A DNA stretch of 47,950 nucleotides from Firmicutes bacterium UBA5486 (GTDB lineage Bacteria; Bacillota; UBA4882; UBA10575): contig DIPO01000006.1 of the NCBI GenBank assembly GCA_002427045.1, positions 5,700 to 53,649 on the forward strand. Reading direction: 5' to 3'. The notes beneath the pieces were generated by a model that saw nothing but the letters and a program-made list of their open reading frames with translations, had not been told where the DNA came from and did no database searches. The first letter of the stretch is position 1. Every line of letters starts with the position of its first letter. The translations under genes were made by a program, and so were the position numbers. This document shows positions 16,244 through 24,553 of this stretch, piece after piece.

Positions 16244-17668
16244 ATGAAAACTGAGACGAACCCTGAATTGGTTGGTAAAAAGAAATTTGAAATGCCGCAT
16301 ATCTTTATTATTCTAATCTCTTTTATTGCTATTATGTCGATTTTAACCTATATTGTTCCAGCCGGTGTATATGATAGAATTCCCGGGCCAGAAGGCCGGA
16401 TGATGATTGATCCTGAATCATACCATGTAATTGAGCGGACACCGGTTAGTCTCCTAAAATTCTTTACTGCTATTCCCCAGGGGTTTGTGGAAGCAGGATG
16501 GGTAGTAGTACTCACCTTCTGTGTGGGCGGTGGGTTTTTAGTCGTTAAGAAAACAGGAATTATTGAAATCGTTGTTTCTAATATGGCTAAAAAACTAGCA
16601 GGTGGCGGATTAATAATTATTCCAGTTCTAATGGCGATCTTTGGGATTGTTGATGCTTTTATTGGTATGCCGGAACTATGTATGGTTTATGTACCAATTG
16701 TCTTGCCTCTTGCTTTGGCTCTAGGTTTTGATTCGATTACGGCAGCAGCGATTGCTCTAGTCGGATCTGCAGCAGGATTTACTGCAGCTCTAACTAACCC
16801 TTTTACAGTTGGTATTGGACAAAAAATTGCCGGATTACCCCTGTACTCTGGAGCCGGCTACCGGATTATTACTTTGATCGTCATGTATTCTATAGGCATG
16901 TTCTATGTCCTCAGATATGCGAAAAAAGTTCAGAAAAACCCGGAATTAAGTGCTGTTTATGAAGAGGACTTAATTCAAAGAGAAAGATTAAAAGATACTA
17001 CTAAAGAATTACAGACTGCTACTACCAGGCAGAAACTGGCAGGATTATCAGCTATTCTTCTTTTTGCACTCATGATTTATGGCGTCTTTGTATTCAAATG
17101 GGATATGCCTGAAATCGGTGCGATCTTTATTGCTATGGGTGTTGTATCAGGTATTATTGCTGGATTGTCTGGAAATGAGATCTGTGAAGCTTTCTTACAA
17201 GGTTGTCAGGATGTATTAGCTGGTGCGCTAATCGTGGGGATTGCCCGCGGAGTTACCGTCGTAATGAATCAAGGACAGATTATGGATACCATCATCTTTG
17301 GTTTAGCCAAAATGGTTAAAGGAATGCCGCCTTCAATTACTTCAATCGGGATGTTAATTGTTCAAACCTTATTTAATTTCCTTGTCCCTTCAGGTAGTGG
17401 ACAGACTTTGATCACTATGCCGATTATGACTCCTTTAGCAGATATCGTTGGTGTTACCAGACAGACTGCAGTTTTGGCTCTGCAGTTTGGTGATGGATTC
17501 TCGAATATTCTGTATCCGACATCCGGGTATTTCATGGCTAGCTTGGCTTTGGCTGGCGTAAAATGGCCAAAATGGGCTAAGTTTATTCTGCCTCTCTTCC
17601 TTACTTGGGTAGTTGCTTCTGGCCTCTTCCTAGTTATTGCTCAGGCTATTAAGTGGGGTCCATTTTAA
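16244..17668 (+). CDS. YfcC/DcuC-family membrane transporter, probably amino acid or dipeptide
   Basis: This is a 474-residue integral membrane protein with about 12 hydrophobic segments. Family-typical stretches include PHIFIILISFIAIMSILTYI then VPAGVYDR at the start, a GIVDAFIGMPELCMVYVPI loop, and PSGSGQTLITMPIMTPLADI near residue 400, which resembles the substrate/cation site of C4-dicarboxylate and arginine/ornithine carriers in this superfamily. The ATG at 16244 follows TAGGAGGT; the longer in-frame ORF from 16175 reads through that site. Its place between diaminopropionate lyase and a YgeY-type hydrolase suggests it imports their substrate, but the sequence alone cannot fix specificity. 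Confidence 0.88.
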   Translation: MKTETNPELVGKKKFEMPHIFIILISFIAIMSILTYIVPAGVYDRIPGPEGRMMIDPESYHVIERTPVSLLKFFTAIPQGFVEAGWVVVLTFCVGGGFLVVKKTGIIEIVVSNMAKKLAGGGLIIIPVLMAIFGIVDAFIGMPELCMVYVPIVLPLALALGFDSITAAAIALVGSAAGFTAALTNPFTVGIGQKIAGLPLYSGAGYRIITLIVMYSIGMFYVLRYAKKVQKNPELSAVYEEDLIQRERLKDTTKELQTATTRQKLAGLSAILLFALMIYGVFVFKWDMPEIGAIFIAMGVVSGIIAGLSGNEICEAFLQGCQDVLAGALIVGIARGVTVVMNQGQIMDTIIFGLAKMVKGMPPSITSIGMLIVQTLFNFLVPSGSGQTLITMPIMTPLADIVGVTRQTAVLALQFGDGFSNILYPTSGYFMASLALAGVKWPKWAKFILPLFLTWVVASGLFLVIAQAIKWGPF

Positions 17669-17700
17669 TCGATGTTTTTGAATAGACTGAACGGAGTGTG

Positions 17701-17722
17701 GGGAAGGATTTTCTCCCTTCCC
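17701..17722 (+). terminator. Weak hairpin after the transporter gene
   Basis: GGGAAGG and CCTTCCC pair around an eight-base loop. The tail (TTCATTTC) is poor in T, so read-through is likely. It directly adjoins the right arm of the inverted repeat pair. Confidence 0.5.
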
Positions 17723-17723
17723 T

Positions 17724-17767
17724 TCATTTCATCTGCACGGGCGGTAGCCAGCGTGAGCGACTTCTTT
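17724..17767 (-). repeat. Right arm of the 44-bp inverted repeat pair
   Basis: TCATTTCATCTGCACGGGCG, then GTAGCCAGCGTGAGCGACTT, is the reverse complement of 13794-13837 apart from about four to five bases. It ends about 30 bases before the hydrolase start codon. Confidence 0.85.
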
Positions 17768-17796
17768 AGAAAACTAAATGTAGTGGGGTGAAGAAG

Positions 17797-19002
17797 ATGA
17801 TTAATTTTGCAGCAGTGAAAGAAACTGCTCGCCGATACAGTCAGGATATTGCTAATTTCACTAGTGATCTAGTGAAGATCAAGAGTTTGGATAGCCAAGA
17901 AGGGGAAGCTGTCAAAAGAGTCAAACAGGAGATGGAGAAACTAGAATTTGATGAGGTCAGAATTGATCCCTTCGGTAATGTGATTGGCCGGATGGGTTCT
18001 GGGAAAACAGTTGTTGCCCTTGATGCTCATGTGGATACAGTGGAAGCTGGAGATGAAAGTGCTTGGGAATTGCCGCCCTTCTCTGGGATAATAAAAGATG
18101 GAAAGGTTTTTGGCCGGGGAGCTTCGGACCAGAAAGGGGCTTTAGCCTCAATGGTTTATGGGGTCAAAATTATGAAGGAACTTCATTTGCTGGATGGCTT
18201 AACTGTTTATGCGGTGGCTTCAGTGAATGAAGAAGAATGTGAGGGCTTAAGCTGGCAGTATATAATTAATGAGGAGAATATTCATCCGGAATTTGTGATA
18301 ATTACTGAAGCTACAGAAGGTAAGATCGCTGCCGGCCAGCGGGGAAGGATGAATATTAGGATTACGACTAAGGGTCTATCTGCTCATGGTAGTGTTCCAG
18401 AGCGCGGGATTAATGCTGTGTACAAAATGGCTCCGATTATCAGTGAGATTGAAGAATTAAATGAACGGATTAAATATCATCCGGTATTGGGCAAAGGTTC
18501 GATTACGGTCTCTCAGATCTTCTGCCGTTCTGCTTCTAGTTGTGCTGTTCCTGATGAATGCAGTATTACTCTGGATCGGCGTCTAACTAAAGGCGAAACC
18601 GACCAGACTGCCCTGGAAGAAATTAAAAATCTGGAAAGTGTCAAAAAAGCTGAAGCTACGGTGGAACTTTTTGAGTATGATATTCCTACCCATACCGGAT
18701 TGGTTTACCCGACCAAAAGCTATTTCCCGGTGTGGCTGATTGAGGAAGATCATCCCGCAGTTAAAGCAGCAAAAGAAGCATATAAGAAGCTGTTTGCCAA
18801 GGATATATCGGTTTACAATTGGGTATTTAGTACTAATGGCGTTTCAGTAATGGGTCTGTTCGGGATTCCTTGTATCGGTTTTGGACCTGGAAGAGAAGCC
18901 AGAGCACATGCCCCTAATGAATTTATCGAAGTTGAAGACCTGGCAGTTGCTGCGATGATGTATGCAGTAATTCCGCAAATATATATGCGGCAGGCAAGAT
19001 AG
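17797..19002 (+). CDS. YgeY-type M20 family metallohydrolase
   Basis: This 401-residue cytoplasmic dizinc hydrolase has the M20 pattern: the first metal ligand in ALDAHVDTVE (about residue 75), a bridging aspartate in FGRGASDQKGALASMVYG, the catalytic Glu pair in SVNEEECEGLSW, a dimerisation lid with the SAHGSVPERG motif, and a last ligand histidine in EARAHAPNEFIEVED. The closing motif and overall length fit the YgeY group, which is found with selenium-dependent purine and diaminopropionate catabolism genes; the exact substrate of YgeY is unsettled. The ATG at 17797 is chosen because GGGGTG lies six bases upstream; the GTG at 17788 is part of that site. It lacks a clear promoter and may be read from the transporter gene. 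Confidence 0.88.
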   Translation: MINFAAVKETARRYSQDIANFTSDLVKIKSLDSQEGEAVKRVKQEMEKLEFDEVRIDPFGNVIGRMGSGKTVVALDAHVDTVEAGDESAWELPPFSGIIKDGKVFGRGASDQKGALASMVYGVKIMKELHLLDGLTVYAVASVNEEECEGLSWQYIINEENIHPEFVIITEATEGKIAAGQRGRMNIRITTKGLSAHGSVPERGINAVYKMAPIISEIEELNERIKYHPVLGKGSITVSQIFCRSASSCAVPDECSITLDRRLTKGETDQTALEEIKNLESVKKAEATVELFEYDIPTHTGLVYPTKSYFPVWLIEEDHPAVKAAKEAYKKLFAKDISVYNWVFSTNGVSVMGLFGIPCIGFGPGREARAHAPNEFIEVEDLAVAAMMYAVIPQIYMRQAR

Positions 19003-19011
19003 TTAAGAGAG

Positions 19012-19117
19012 AGAACTGCATGATTAACCTGCGTATTTTGACTAGAATTGGGCTCCTAATCTATAAATAGGCGAATTAATTATGGTTAAAATTTAATGCA
19101 ATTAGTTATGCAATTCC
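19012..19117. repeat. 106-bp repeat-family copy after the ygeY-like gene
   Basis: The left end AGAACTGCATGATT (19012-19025) and right end AGTTATGCAATTCC (19104-19117) are degenerate inverted repeats. TTAA-type bases flank both sides. The inner sequence is diverged from the other copies. Confidence 0.7.
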
Positions 19118-19190
19118 TTAAATAAAAAAGTAAAATCTAGAGATGAAATTTAAAAATGTAGTATTGATCAGGATTAACTTGTTTATAATT

Positions 19191-19214
19191 GAGGCTGGAG
19201 GCCTCTTTTTTTTT
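19191..19214 (+). terminator. Terminator in the ygeY to carbamate kinase gap
   Basis: GAGGC and GCCTC form a short stem followed by a run of nine T. It probably ends the transcript from the hydrolase gene. Confidence 0.65.
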
Positions 19215-19410
19215 GAACTGCTAAAGTGATTCAGAAAAACTCTTTCCAAAAAGAAGCAGATGTTGTATAATGCTTTACAATCATTATTCTTTAGTTAAAA
19301 CCAGATGAATCGAGAATTTGGGTCATTGATGCTGGCTACCGTCTATCATACGTTAAGTAATGCAAATCGGAGTCAGGGGAACTGAAAAACAGCGAAGGCA
19401 TTTTTATATC

Positions 19411-19447
19411 GGTCAAATATACAATTAAGGTAATTATGCAATTCCCT
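19411..19447 (-). repeat. Repeat-family end (second sequence type) before the carbamate kinase gene
   Basis: In reverse complement it reads GAGGGAATTGCATAATTACC, then TTAATTGTATATTTGACC, the same as the partial copies at 6866 and 21223. No clear partner end is seen to its left. The sequence between 19215 and 19410 also holds a possible -10 box TATAAT near 19267 and the GCTGGCTACCG piece at 19330-19340, but no gene. Confidence 0.7.
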
Positions 19448-19535
19448 CTGGTTAATAAAGAAAAGAGTAAAAAATATATTGTAAACAAGTTTAGGGAAAA
19501 ATCTTAAAATATATACAGAACTGGAGATGAAGAAA

Positions 19536-20519
19536 TTGGGGAAGCTAGCAGTGATTGCGATTGGGGGAAATTCACTGATTAAAGACCCAAAGTATCCACG
19601 GATTGAGGATCAGTACCAAGCGATTACCGAGACGGCAATACATATTGGAGATATTGTTGAGAGTGGCTATAATGTCGTCATTACCCATGGTAATGGCCCG
19701 CAGGTGGGTTTTACTCTTAGAAGGGCAGAGATTGCAGGAAAGGTGGCGGGAATGCCGCCAGTACCATTGGTAGATTGTGTGGCTGATACTCAAGGGGGGT
19801 TAGGATACCAGATCCAGCAGGTACTTAAGAATGAATTTCGACGTCGAGGGATCGACAAACCAGTTGTTACTATCGTTACGCAAGTGGTGGTTGATAAGAA
19901 TGATCCTGCTTTCCAGAGTCCCACCAAACCTATTGGTTCTTTTTATAGTAAAGAAGAAGTTGTAAAAATTAAAGCTGAAAACCCGGACTGGGTTCTAGTT
20001 GAGGATGCGGGAAGGGGTTACCGGCGTGTGGTGCCTTCGCCAAAGCCTGAGCAGATCATTGAAGAGAAAGCGGTTTTAAATCTAATTAATAAAGGATTTT
20101 GTGTAATTACAGTAGGAGGAGGCGGGATTCCGGTAATCCAAGATCAAGACGGATTTTTAAGTGGGGTCGATGCAGTAATTGATAAAGATTTGGCCTCTAG
20201 TTTGCTGGCAGCACGGATCAAAGCGGATTTATTTATTATTTCAACAGCGGAAGATAAGGTCTATTTAAATTATGGCGGGCCTAACCAAAGGGGGCTTGCT
20301 AAGATTACGGCGGCCGAGGCAGAAAAGTTTATGGAAGAAGGGCATTTTGGGGTTGGCAGCATGCTTCCTAAAATTAAAGCCGTATTGAATTACTTAAAAC
20401 AAGGCGGTAGAGAAGCAATCATCACAGATCCGGCAAACTTGAAAAAGGCGTTGAATGGTGAGGCTGGAACCAAAATCATTGGTGATGGCAGGAATTTAGC
20501 GGCTATTTATGGAAACTAA
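19536..20519 (+). CDS. arcC: Carbamate kinase
   Basis: This cytoplasmic amino-acid-kinase-fold enzyme of about 327 residues transfers phosphate from carbamoyl phosphate to ADP. It carries the family motifs GKLAVIAIGGNSLI, THGNGPQVGFTLRRAEIA, EDAGRGYRRVVPSPKP, ITVGGGGIPV and GVDAVIDKDLASSLLA. In ygeW-ygeX-ygeY-yqeA loci this enzyme gives the ATP-yielding last step; here no carbamoyltransferase gene is seen. The start is likely the TTG at 19536, with GGAG nine bases upstream and the expected GKLAV start. An ATG at 19527 would add three residues but sits directly on that GGAG. The nitroreductase gene follows 33 bases later and is probably co-transcribed. Confidence 0.93.
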   Translation: MGKLAVIAIGGNSLIKDPKYPRIEDQYQAITETAIHIGDIVESGYNVVITHGNGPQVGFTLRRAEIAGKVAGMPPVPLVDCVADTQGGLGYQIQQVLKNEFRRRGIDKPVVTIVTQVVVDKNDPAFQSPTKPIGSFYSKEEVVKIKAENPDWVLVEDAGRGYRRVVPSPKPEQIIEEKAVLNLINKGFCVITVGGGGIPVIQDQDGFLSGVDAVIDKDLASSLLAARIKADLFIISTAEDKVYLNYGGPNQRGLAKITAAEAEKFMEEGHFGVGSMLPKIKAVLNYLKQGGREAIITDPANLKKALNGEAGTKIIGDGRNLAAIYGN

Positions 20520-20552
20520 TATCTAAGAAAGAAACTATGATGAGGTGAGATT

Positions 20553-21059
20553 ATGGATGTAAGGCAAGCGATTAAGGAAAGAAGGAGCATCCGTAAATAC
20601 CAGAATCGAGTGGTAGAAGAGAAGATTTTAGCGGAAGTATTAGAAGCAGCCCGGCTGGCTCCTTCAGCAAATAATCGGCAGGATTGGCGGTTTGTAGCGG
20701 TCAAAGACCGGGAACAGATTGATAAGCTGGTTTCTGCGACAGGACAGTCTTTTATTGGCACAGCACCAATTGTCATTGCCGGAGTTGCACTCAATCCGGA
20801 GCGGGTAATGCGGTGTGAAGTACCTGCATATGCTGTAGATGTAGCGATTGCTATGACTAATATTACCTTAGCAGCAACAGCTAATGGACTCGGCACTTGC
20901 TGGATTGGTTCTTTTGATCAAGTAGAAGTAAAGAGGATCTTAGAAATTCCAGAAGAATATAAGGTTGTTCAATTGATGCCCCTTGGTTATCCGGATGAAA
21001 AACCAGAAGCCAGAAGTAGAAAACCTTTGGCAGAGGTTGTATCCTACGATAAGTTTTAA
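20553..21059 (+). CDS. Nitroreductase-family FMN oxidoreductase
   Basis: This short nitroreductase (168 residues) probably forms a homodimer and binds FMN. FMN-phosphate contacts are in RRSIRKYQNR near the start, a second contact lies in LAPSANNRQDWRFV, and the C-terminal loop GLGTCWIGSFD is typical. It uses NAD(P)H to reduce nitro, quinone or similar acceptors; the physiological substrate cannot be read from the sequence. A GATGAGGTGAG Shine-Dalgarno precedes the ATG. It lies 33 bases behind the carbamate kinase gene with no terminator between, and a strong terminator follows at 21189. Confidence 0.92.
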   Translation: MDVRQAIKERRSIRKYQNRVVEEKILAEVLEAARLAPSANNRQDWRFVAVKDREQIDKLVSATGQSFIGTAPIVIAGVALNPERVMRCEVPAYAVDVAIAMTNITLAATANGLGTCWIGSFDQVEVKRILEIPEEYKVVQLMPLGYPDEKPEARSRKPLAEVVSYDKF

Positions 21060-21188
21060 TGGTAATGGCTTTAAAAGTCGCACTTCAGCAAGTTAGGGTA
21101 CAATGAAAGGATGAAAATAGTACTTTGCATCCGCGCAGCTTACAAAGGTTATCATTCGTACGAGTGACGAAATTCGAGCTGTAGCCTA

Positions 21189-21219
21189 AAAAAGCCCGCC
21201 TTTTTCCGCGGGTTTTTTA
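21189..21219. terminator. Terminator after the nitroreductase gene
   Basis: AAAAAAGCCCGC and GCGGGTTTTTT form a stem with A-run and T-run on opposite sides, so it could work in both directions. The stretch 21060-21188 between stop codon and terminator is long (129 bases), more GC-rich than other spacers, and encodes nothing I recognise; an SRP RNA was looked for and not found. Confidence 0.85.
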
Positions 21220-21222
21220 GGT

Positions 21223-21260
21223 GAGGGCATTGCCTAATTCTTTTGGTATTTATTTGACCA
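21223..21260 (+). repeat. Diverged repeat-family end (second sequence type)
   Basis: GAGGGCATTGCCTAATTC followed by GGTATTTATTTGACC matches the copies at 6866 and 19411 with several changes. No matching right end is obvious before 21409. Confidence 0.5.
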
Positions 21261-21408
21261 ATTCGGGAAATACCTCCTTTGTAGATAAGAATTGTCTAAT
21301 ATAAAGACTAAATTTGAGGCGAGATGCTAGCGGAGTATGAGAAAGTATTTTTAAATGTGACTAATAAAAAAGGATATTAATATAAATAAAAGAACTTAAT
21401 TTAGGTGA

Positions 21409-21512
21409 GGAAATTGCATAATTACCTATGGTTTAATAAGTCACGGATAAATTGAATTCGTGACATCTATAGCCTCCAGGTAAAGTGAGAAAGCTTTGAT
21501 TTATGTAATTCC
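21409..21512. repeat. 104-bp repeat-family copy upstream of dnaX
   Basis: The left end GGAAATTGCATAATTAC (21409-21425) and right end ATTTATGTAATTCC (21499-21512) are inverted. The inside contains a second small palindrome, GTCACG with CGTGAC, around ATAAATTGAATT. It lies about 60 bases before the dnaX start. Confidence 0.75.
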
Positions 21513-21573
21513 TTAAGGTATGCATGATTAGAGAGCAATGAAATTATACTAATCTGAAAAAGGCGTGAAATTA

Positions 21574-23208
21574 TTGGAGTATCTCAGTCTTTATCGTAAA
21601 TGGCGGCCGCAGAGTTTTGGCAAGGGCTTTGTAGGGCAGGAACATGTAGTTAGAACTCTACGGAATGCTTTAAACCAAAACCAGGTGGCCCATGCCTATC
21701 TTTTTACCGGCCCACGTGGTACCGGGAAAACCTCAGCTGCTAAAATATTAGCTAAGGCAGTAAACTGTACAGAGCGTGGCGAAAACCCGGATCCTTGTAA
21801 TCATTGCCCTAGTTGTCAAAGGATTAATGACGGGGTTTCTCTTGATGTACTAGAGATTGATGGTGCCTCGAATCGTGGGATTGATGAGATCCGGGAATTA
21901 AGAGAGAAAGTGAAGTTTGCTCCGGTAGAAGGGAATTATAAAGTTTATATCATTGATGAAGTTCACATGTTGACTACTGAAGCTTTTAATGCTTTATTAA
22001 AAACTCTTGAGGAACCACCATCTCATGTAATCTTTATCTTTGCGACGACCGAAATCCATAAAGTGCCATCTACGATTCTTTCCCGTTGCCAAAGGTTTGA
22101 TTTTAAGCGTTTAACTTCAAAGGAGATCTTTGAGCATCTTTCCTATTTGGTAAAGCAGGAAAATTACGATGCTGATGAGGATGCCTTATGGTTGATTGGT
22201 AGTGAGGTGGATGGTGGGTTACGGGATGCGATAGGACTTTTAGAGCAGTCTATCGCTTATGCTGAGGGAAAACTTACAACCAAAGATGTCCGTACTGTCC
22301 TAGGATTAGTAGAAAATGAAGCTCTTTTTGATCTGGCAAGGGCAGTAGCCACACATGATTTGGTGAATGGTTTTCAGGTGATAAATAAGGCTCAAAAAGA
22401 AGGGAAGGATTTAGCACTTTTTTCCCGACAGGCCGCAAGGTTCTTCCGTGATTTGCTCCTTTTACTGGTAGTGGGAGCCGAAGCAGAGGCCCCTGTGGCA
22501 CTAGATCCTTCGGAAAAAGAATCAGCGAAAGAGATTGCCGAGTCAATTGGCCTCTCTCAACTCCAGAAAGGGGTTGACCTCTTTTTGGATGCAGGAATAT
22601 CAAGTAGAAGGGGTAGCGAAGGGAGTCTGCCCCTGGAGATGGCTTTTATCCATCTGGTAACGGAAGAAGAGGAAGCCAGTTCCTATAAGAAACTTATTAG
22701 GCGTCTTGACCGTTTAGAAGAACGTATGGCAATACTAGAAAAGGGTACTACCCAGCTTCCGCGTGTTTTAGAAGAGAAACCGAAGAAATCGGAGAAAGTA
22801 CCGGAATTAAGGTCGCAAGTAATTAGCGAAAAAGAGAAACCAGCAAGTACTATTGAAAATACCAGCCCGATTAGTGAATTTGAGTTTTGGGAAGAAGTTC
22901 TAGAGGAAGTTAAGGAGAAAAAGAGAACAGTCGAAGCTTTACTCCGGGAGGGGAAACCAAAAGGCCTTCGTGGAAACCAACTGGAGATCGAGTTTACCCT
23001 TAGGTTTCATTGGGAAAAGATTAGAGAGCCAGGATACTCTAATATTGTAAGGGAAGCATTAGAAGAAGTTACAGGAAAACAAATCATCCCTAAATTTATT
23101 TTACTTGATAAACAAGCAAAGAAAGAAGAGAACCAACCTGAACTTCTCCGGAAATCTTTGGAGCTTTTTGGTGGAGAGGTTAAAGAGATCGAAGAGGAGG
23201 ATATTTAA
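21574..23208 (+). CDS. dnaX: DNA polymerase III subunit gamma/tau (clamp loader)
   Basis: This 544-residue AAA+ clamp-loader ATPase links the replicative polymerases. The front has the family signature YLSLYRKWRPQSF, Walker A GPRGTGKTSAAK, a four-cysteine zinc site (CTERGENPDPCNHCPSC), Walker B in VYIIDEVHML and the SRC motif in ILSRCQRFDF. Domain III follows to about residue 360, then a charged linker and a tau-like tail. The tail is short compared with E. coli tau but normal for Bacillota. The start is probably TTG 21574 (giving MEYLSLYRKWRP as in relatives); a GTG at 21565 would add three residues and overlaps the AAGGCGTGA ribosome site. The ybaB gene begins immediately after its stop. 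Confidence 0.96.
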   Translation: MEYLSLYRKWRPQSFGKGFVGQEHVVRTLRNALNQNQVAHAYLFTGPRGTGKTSAAKILAKAVNCTERGENPDPCNHCPSCQRINDGVSLDVLEIDGASNRGIDEIRELREKVKFAPVEGNYKVYIIDEVHMLTTEAFNALLKTLEEPPSHVIFIFATTEIHKVPSTILSRCQRFDFKRLTSKEIFEHLSYLVKQENYDADEDALWLIGSEVDGGLRDAIGLLEQSIAYAEGKLTTKDVRTVLGLVENEALFDLARAVATHDLVNGFQVINKAQKEGKDLALFSRQAARFFRDLLLLLVVGAEAEAPVALDPSEKESAKEIAESIGLSQLQKGVDLFLDAGISSRRGSEGSLPLEMAFIHLVTEEEEASSYKKLIRRLDRLEERMAILEKGTTQLPRVLEEKPKKSEKVPELRSQVISEKEKPASTIENTSPISEFEFWEEVLEEVKEKKRTVEALLREGKPKGLRGNQLEIEFTLRFHWEKIREPGYSNIVREALEEVTGKQIIPKFILLDKQAKKEENQPELLRKSLELFGGEVKEIEEEDI

Positions 23209-23526
23209 ATGGCAAATATGCAAAAGGCATTCAAACAGATTCAAAAGATGCAAGCTGAAATGGAACGGGTCCAGAATGAATTGGGAGAAAAAACAGTGAC
23301 CGCAACTTCTGGTGGCGGTGTTGTTTCTGTTGAGATCAGTGGTACCTTAGAGCTAAAAAAAGTAGAGATTCAACCGGAAGCCATGGAGGACCAGGAGATG
23401 CTGGAGGATCTGTTAGTAGCAGCGGTTAATGAAGCAATCAGGCAAGCCCAAGAACTATCAACCAGTGAGATGGAAAAAGTTACTGGTAACTTGAAGATCC
23501 CCGGTTTACCCGGAGGATTGTTTTAA
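23209..23526 (+). CDS. YbaB/EbfC family nucleoid-associated protein
   Basis: This 105-residue dimeric DNA-binding protein has the usual N-terminal helix (MQKAFKQIQKMQAEMERVQNE in part), a strand region with the conserved VTATSGGGVVSVEISG, and a closing EMEKVTGNLKIPGLPGGLF. Members bind DNA with little sequence specificity and nearly always sit between dnaX and recR, as here. The start directly abuts the dnaX stop, and GAGGAGG lies inside the end of dnaX. Confidence 0.96.
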   Translation: MANMQKAFKQIQKMQAEMERVQNELGEKTVTATSGGGVVSVEISGTLELKKVEIQPEAMEDQEMLEDLLVAAVNEAIRQAQELSTSEMEKVTGNLKIPGLPGGLF

Positions 23527-23539
23527 CGGTTGATTGAAG

Positions 23540-24139
23540 ATGAATTATTATCCTAAACCCATGAGTAAGCTCATTAATGAGCTGGCCAAACTACCGGGGA
23601 TTGGGCCAAAGACCGCCCAGAGGCTGGCCTTTCATCTTTTTGAATCTCCCCGTGATGATGTAGTAAAGCTGGCAACATCAATGGTGGAGGCGAAAGAGAC
23701 TCTAAAGTTTTGTGATGTCTGCGGCCATCTTACTGAGAATTCCCCATGCGAACTCTGCCAGGATGAAACTAGAGAACACAAGATCCTATGTGTGGTGGAA
23801 GAACCGAAAGATGTTATTGCCCTGGAAAAAACCAGAGAATTCAAGGGGGTTTATCATGTTTTACATGGTGCACTTTCTCCTTTAGAAGGGATTGGCCCTG
23901 AAGAACTAACCATTAAGAAGCTACTTGAAAGATTACAGACCGGGAAGATTAATGAAGTTATCCTGGCTTGCGACCCTGATATGGAAGGGGAGGCCACAGC
24001 CTTATATTTGGCAAGAATAATCAAACCGCTACAGATTAAAGTCACCCGCCTGGCAAGAGGACTCCCGATCGGAGGCGATCTGGAATATATTGATGAAGTG
24101 ACTTTAGGTAAGGCGATTGAAGGCAGGCAGGAGGTTTGA
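23540..24139 (+). CDS. recR: Recombination mediator RecR
   Basis: This 199-residue protein works with RecO (and RecF) to load RecA on SSB-coated DNA. It shows the helix-hairpin-helix segment LAKLPGIGPKTAQRLAFHLF, a four-cysteine zinc finger CDVCGHLTENSPCELC, and a Toprim domain from ILCVVEEPKDVIALEKTREF to DPDMEGEATALYL. The C-terminal Walker-B-like part RLARGLPIGGDLEYID is intact. ATG 23540 is preferred over TTG 23534 because relatives begin at MxYP. It is the last gene of dnaX-ybaB-recR; the hairpin at 24235 may terminate the operon. Confidence 0.97.
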   Translation: MNYYPKPMSKLINELAKLPGIGPKTAQRLAFHLFESPRDDVVKLATSMVEAKETLKFCDVCGHLTENSPCELCQDETREHKILCVVEEPKDVIALEKTREFKGVYHVLHGALSPLEGIGPEELTIKKLLERLQTGKINEVILACDPDMEGEATALYLARIIKPLQIKVTRLARGLPIGGDLEYIDEVTLGKAIEGRQEV

Positions 24140-24234
24140 GGGACTTTAGTTTTGACGAATGATAAATAAAGCTTAAACAAATTACTATGGTGAAGAATGG
24201 TGATGGAGTTCACCACAACCGCTTAATGCTAATG

Positions 24235-24269
24235 ACTCCTACAGGTGATATTAACCTTGTAGGAGTTTT
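24235..24269 (+). terminator. Hairpin with T-run after recR
   Basis: ACTCCTACAGGT (24235-24246) and ACCTTGTAGGAGT (24254-24266) pair almost completely, and the stem runs into TTTTT. It overlaps the front of the antiporter relic. Confidence 0.7.
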
Positions 24270-24408
24270 TGATTTATTGTCATTAGGAGTGGAGTCAGGA
24301 GATGTCATCTTAGCGGTTGCAGTATTATCCATATTAATCACCGCACCATTAGGGGCGATTGGGATTAAGCTTTCTGCTCCAAGATTGTTAGATGGTTCTT
24401 CCACTTGA
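24258..24408 (+). pseudogene. C-terminal relic of a cation:proton antiporter
   Basis: Roughly 50 codons remain. The stretch VESGDVILAVAVLSILITAP followed by LGAIGIKLSAPRLLDGSS resembles the last membrane helix and tail of NhaP-type cation/proton antiporters. Nothing upstream in any frame extends it: the preceding codons run through the recR terminator hairpin. A 73-codon ORF from 24187 exists but its first third is hairpin sequence. I read this as the leftover end of a deleted gene, not a working protein. Confidence 0.6.
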
Positions 24409-24523
24409 TTTAGGTGAATACTGGAAAATGTAAGTTGCTTTGTGGAATAAGGTATAAGCAGTAAACCTAATTTACGAGATTTGTTATTTTACTTAGAAAC
24501 AAAGAACCTTTTTATGTCTTAGG

Positions 24524-24553
24524 TTGACAATTTTAGCGTAATGATGGTAAAAT
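24524..24553 (+). promoter_or_regulatory. Possible promoter upstream of the Uma2 gene
   Basis: TTGACA (24524-24529) and TAAAAT (24548-24553) are 18 bases apart. It would give a leader of about 250 bases before the Uma2 start. The rest of 24409-24810 shows no gene. Confidence 0.5.

Noticed and set aside
21060..21188. Possible structured RNA (SRP RNA or similar) between the nitroreductase terminator and dnaX
   Set aside because: The position before dnaX is suggestive, but the conserved SRP loop motifs are absent and I could not fold a convincing known RNA.
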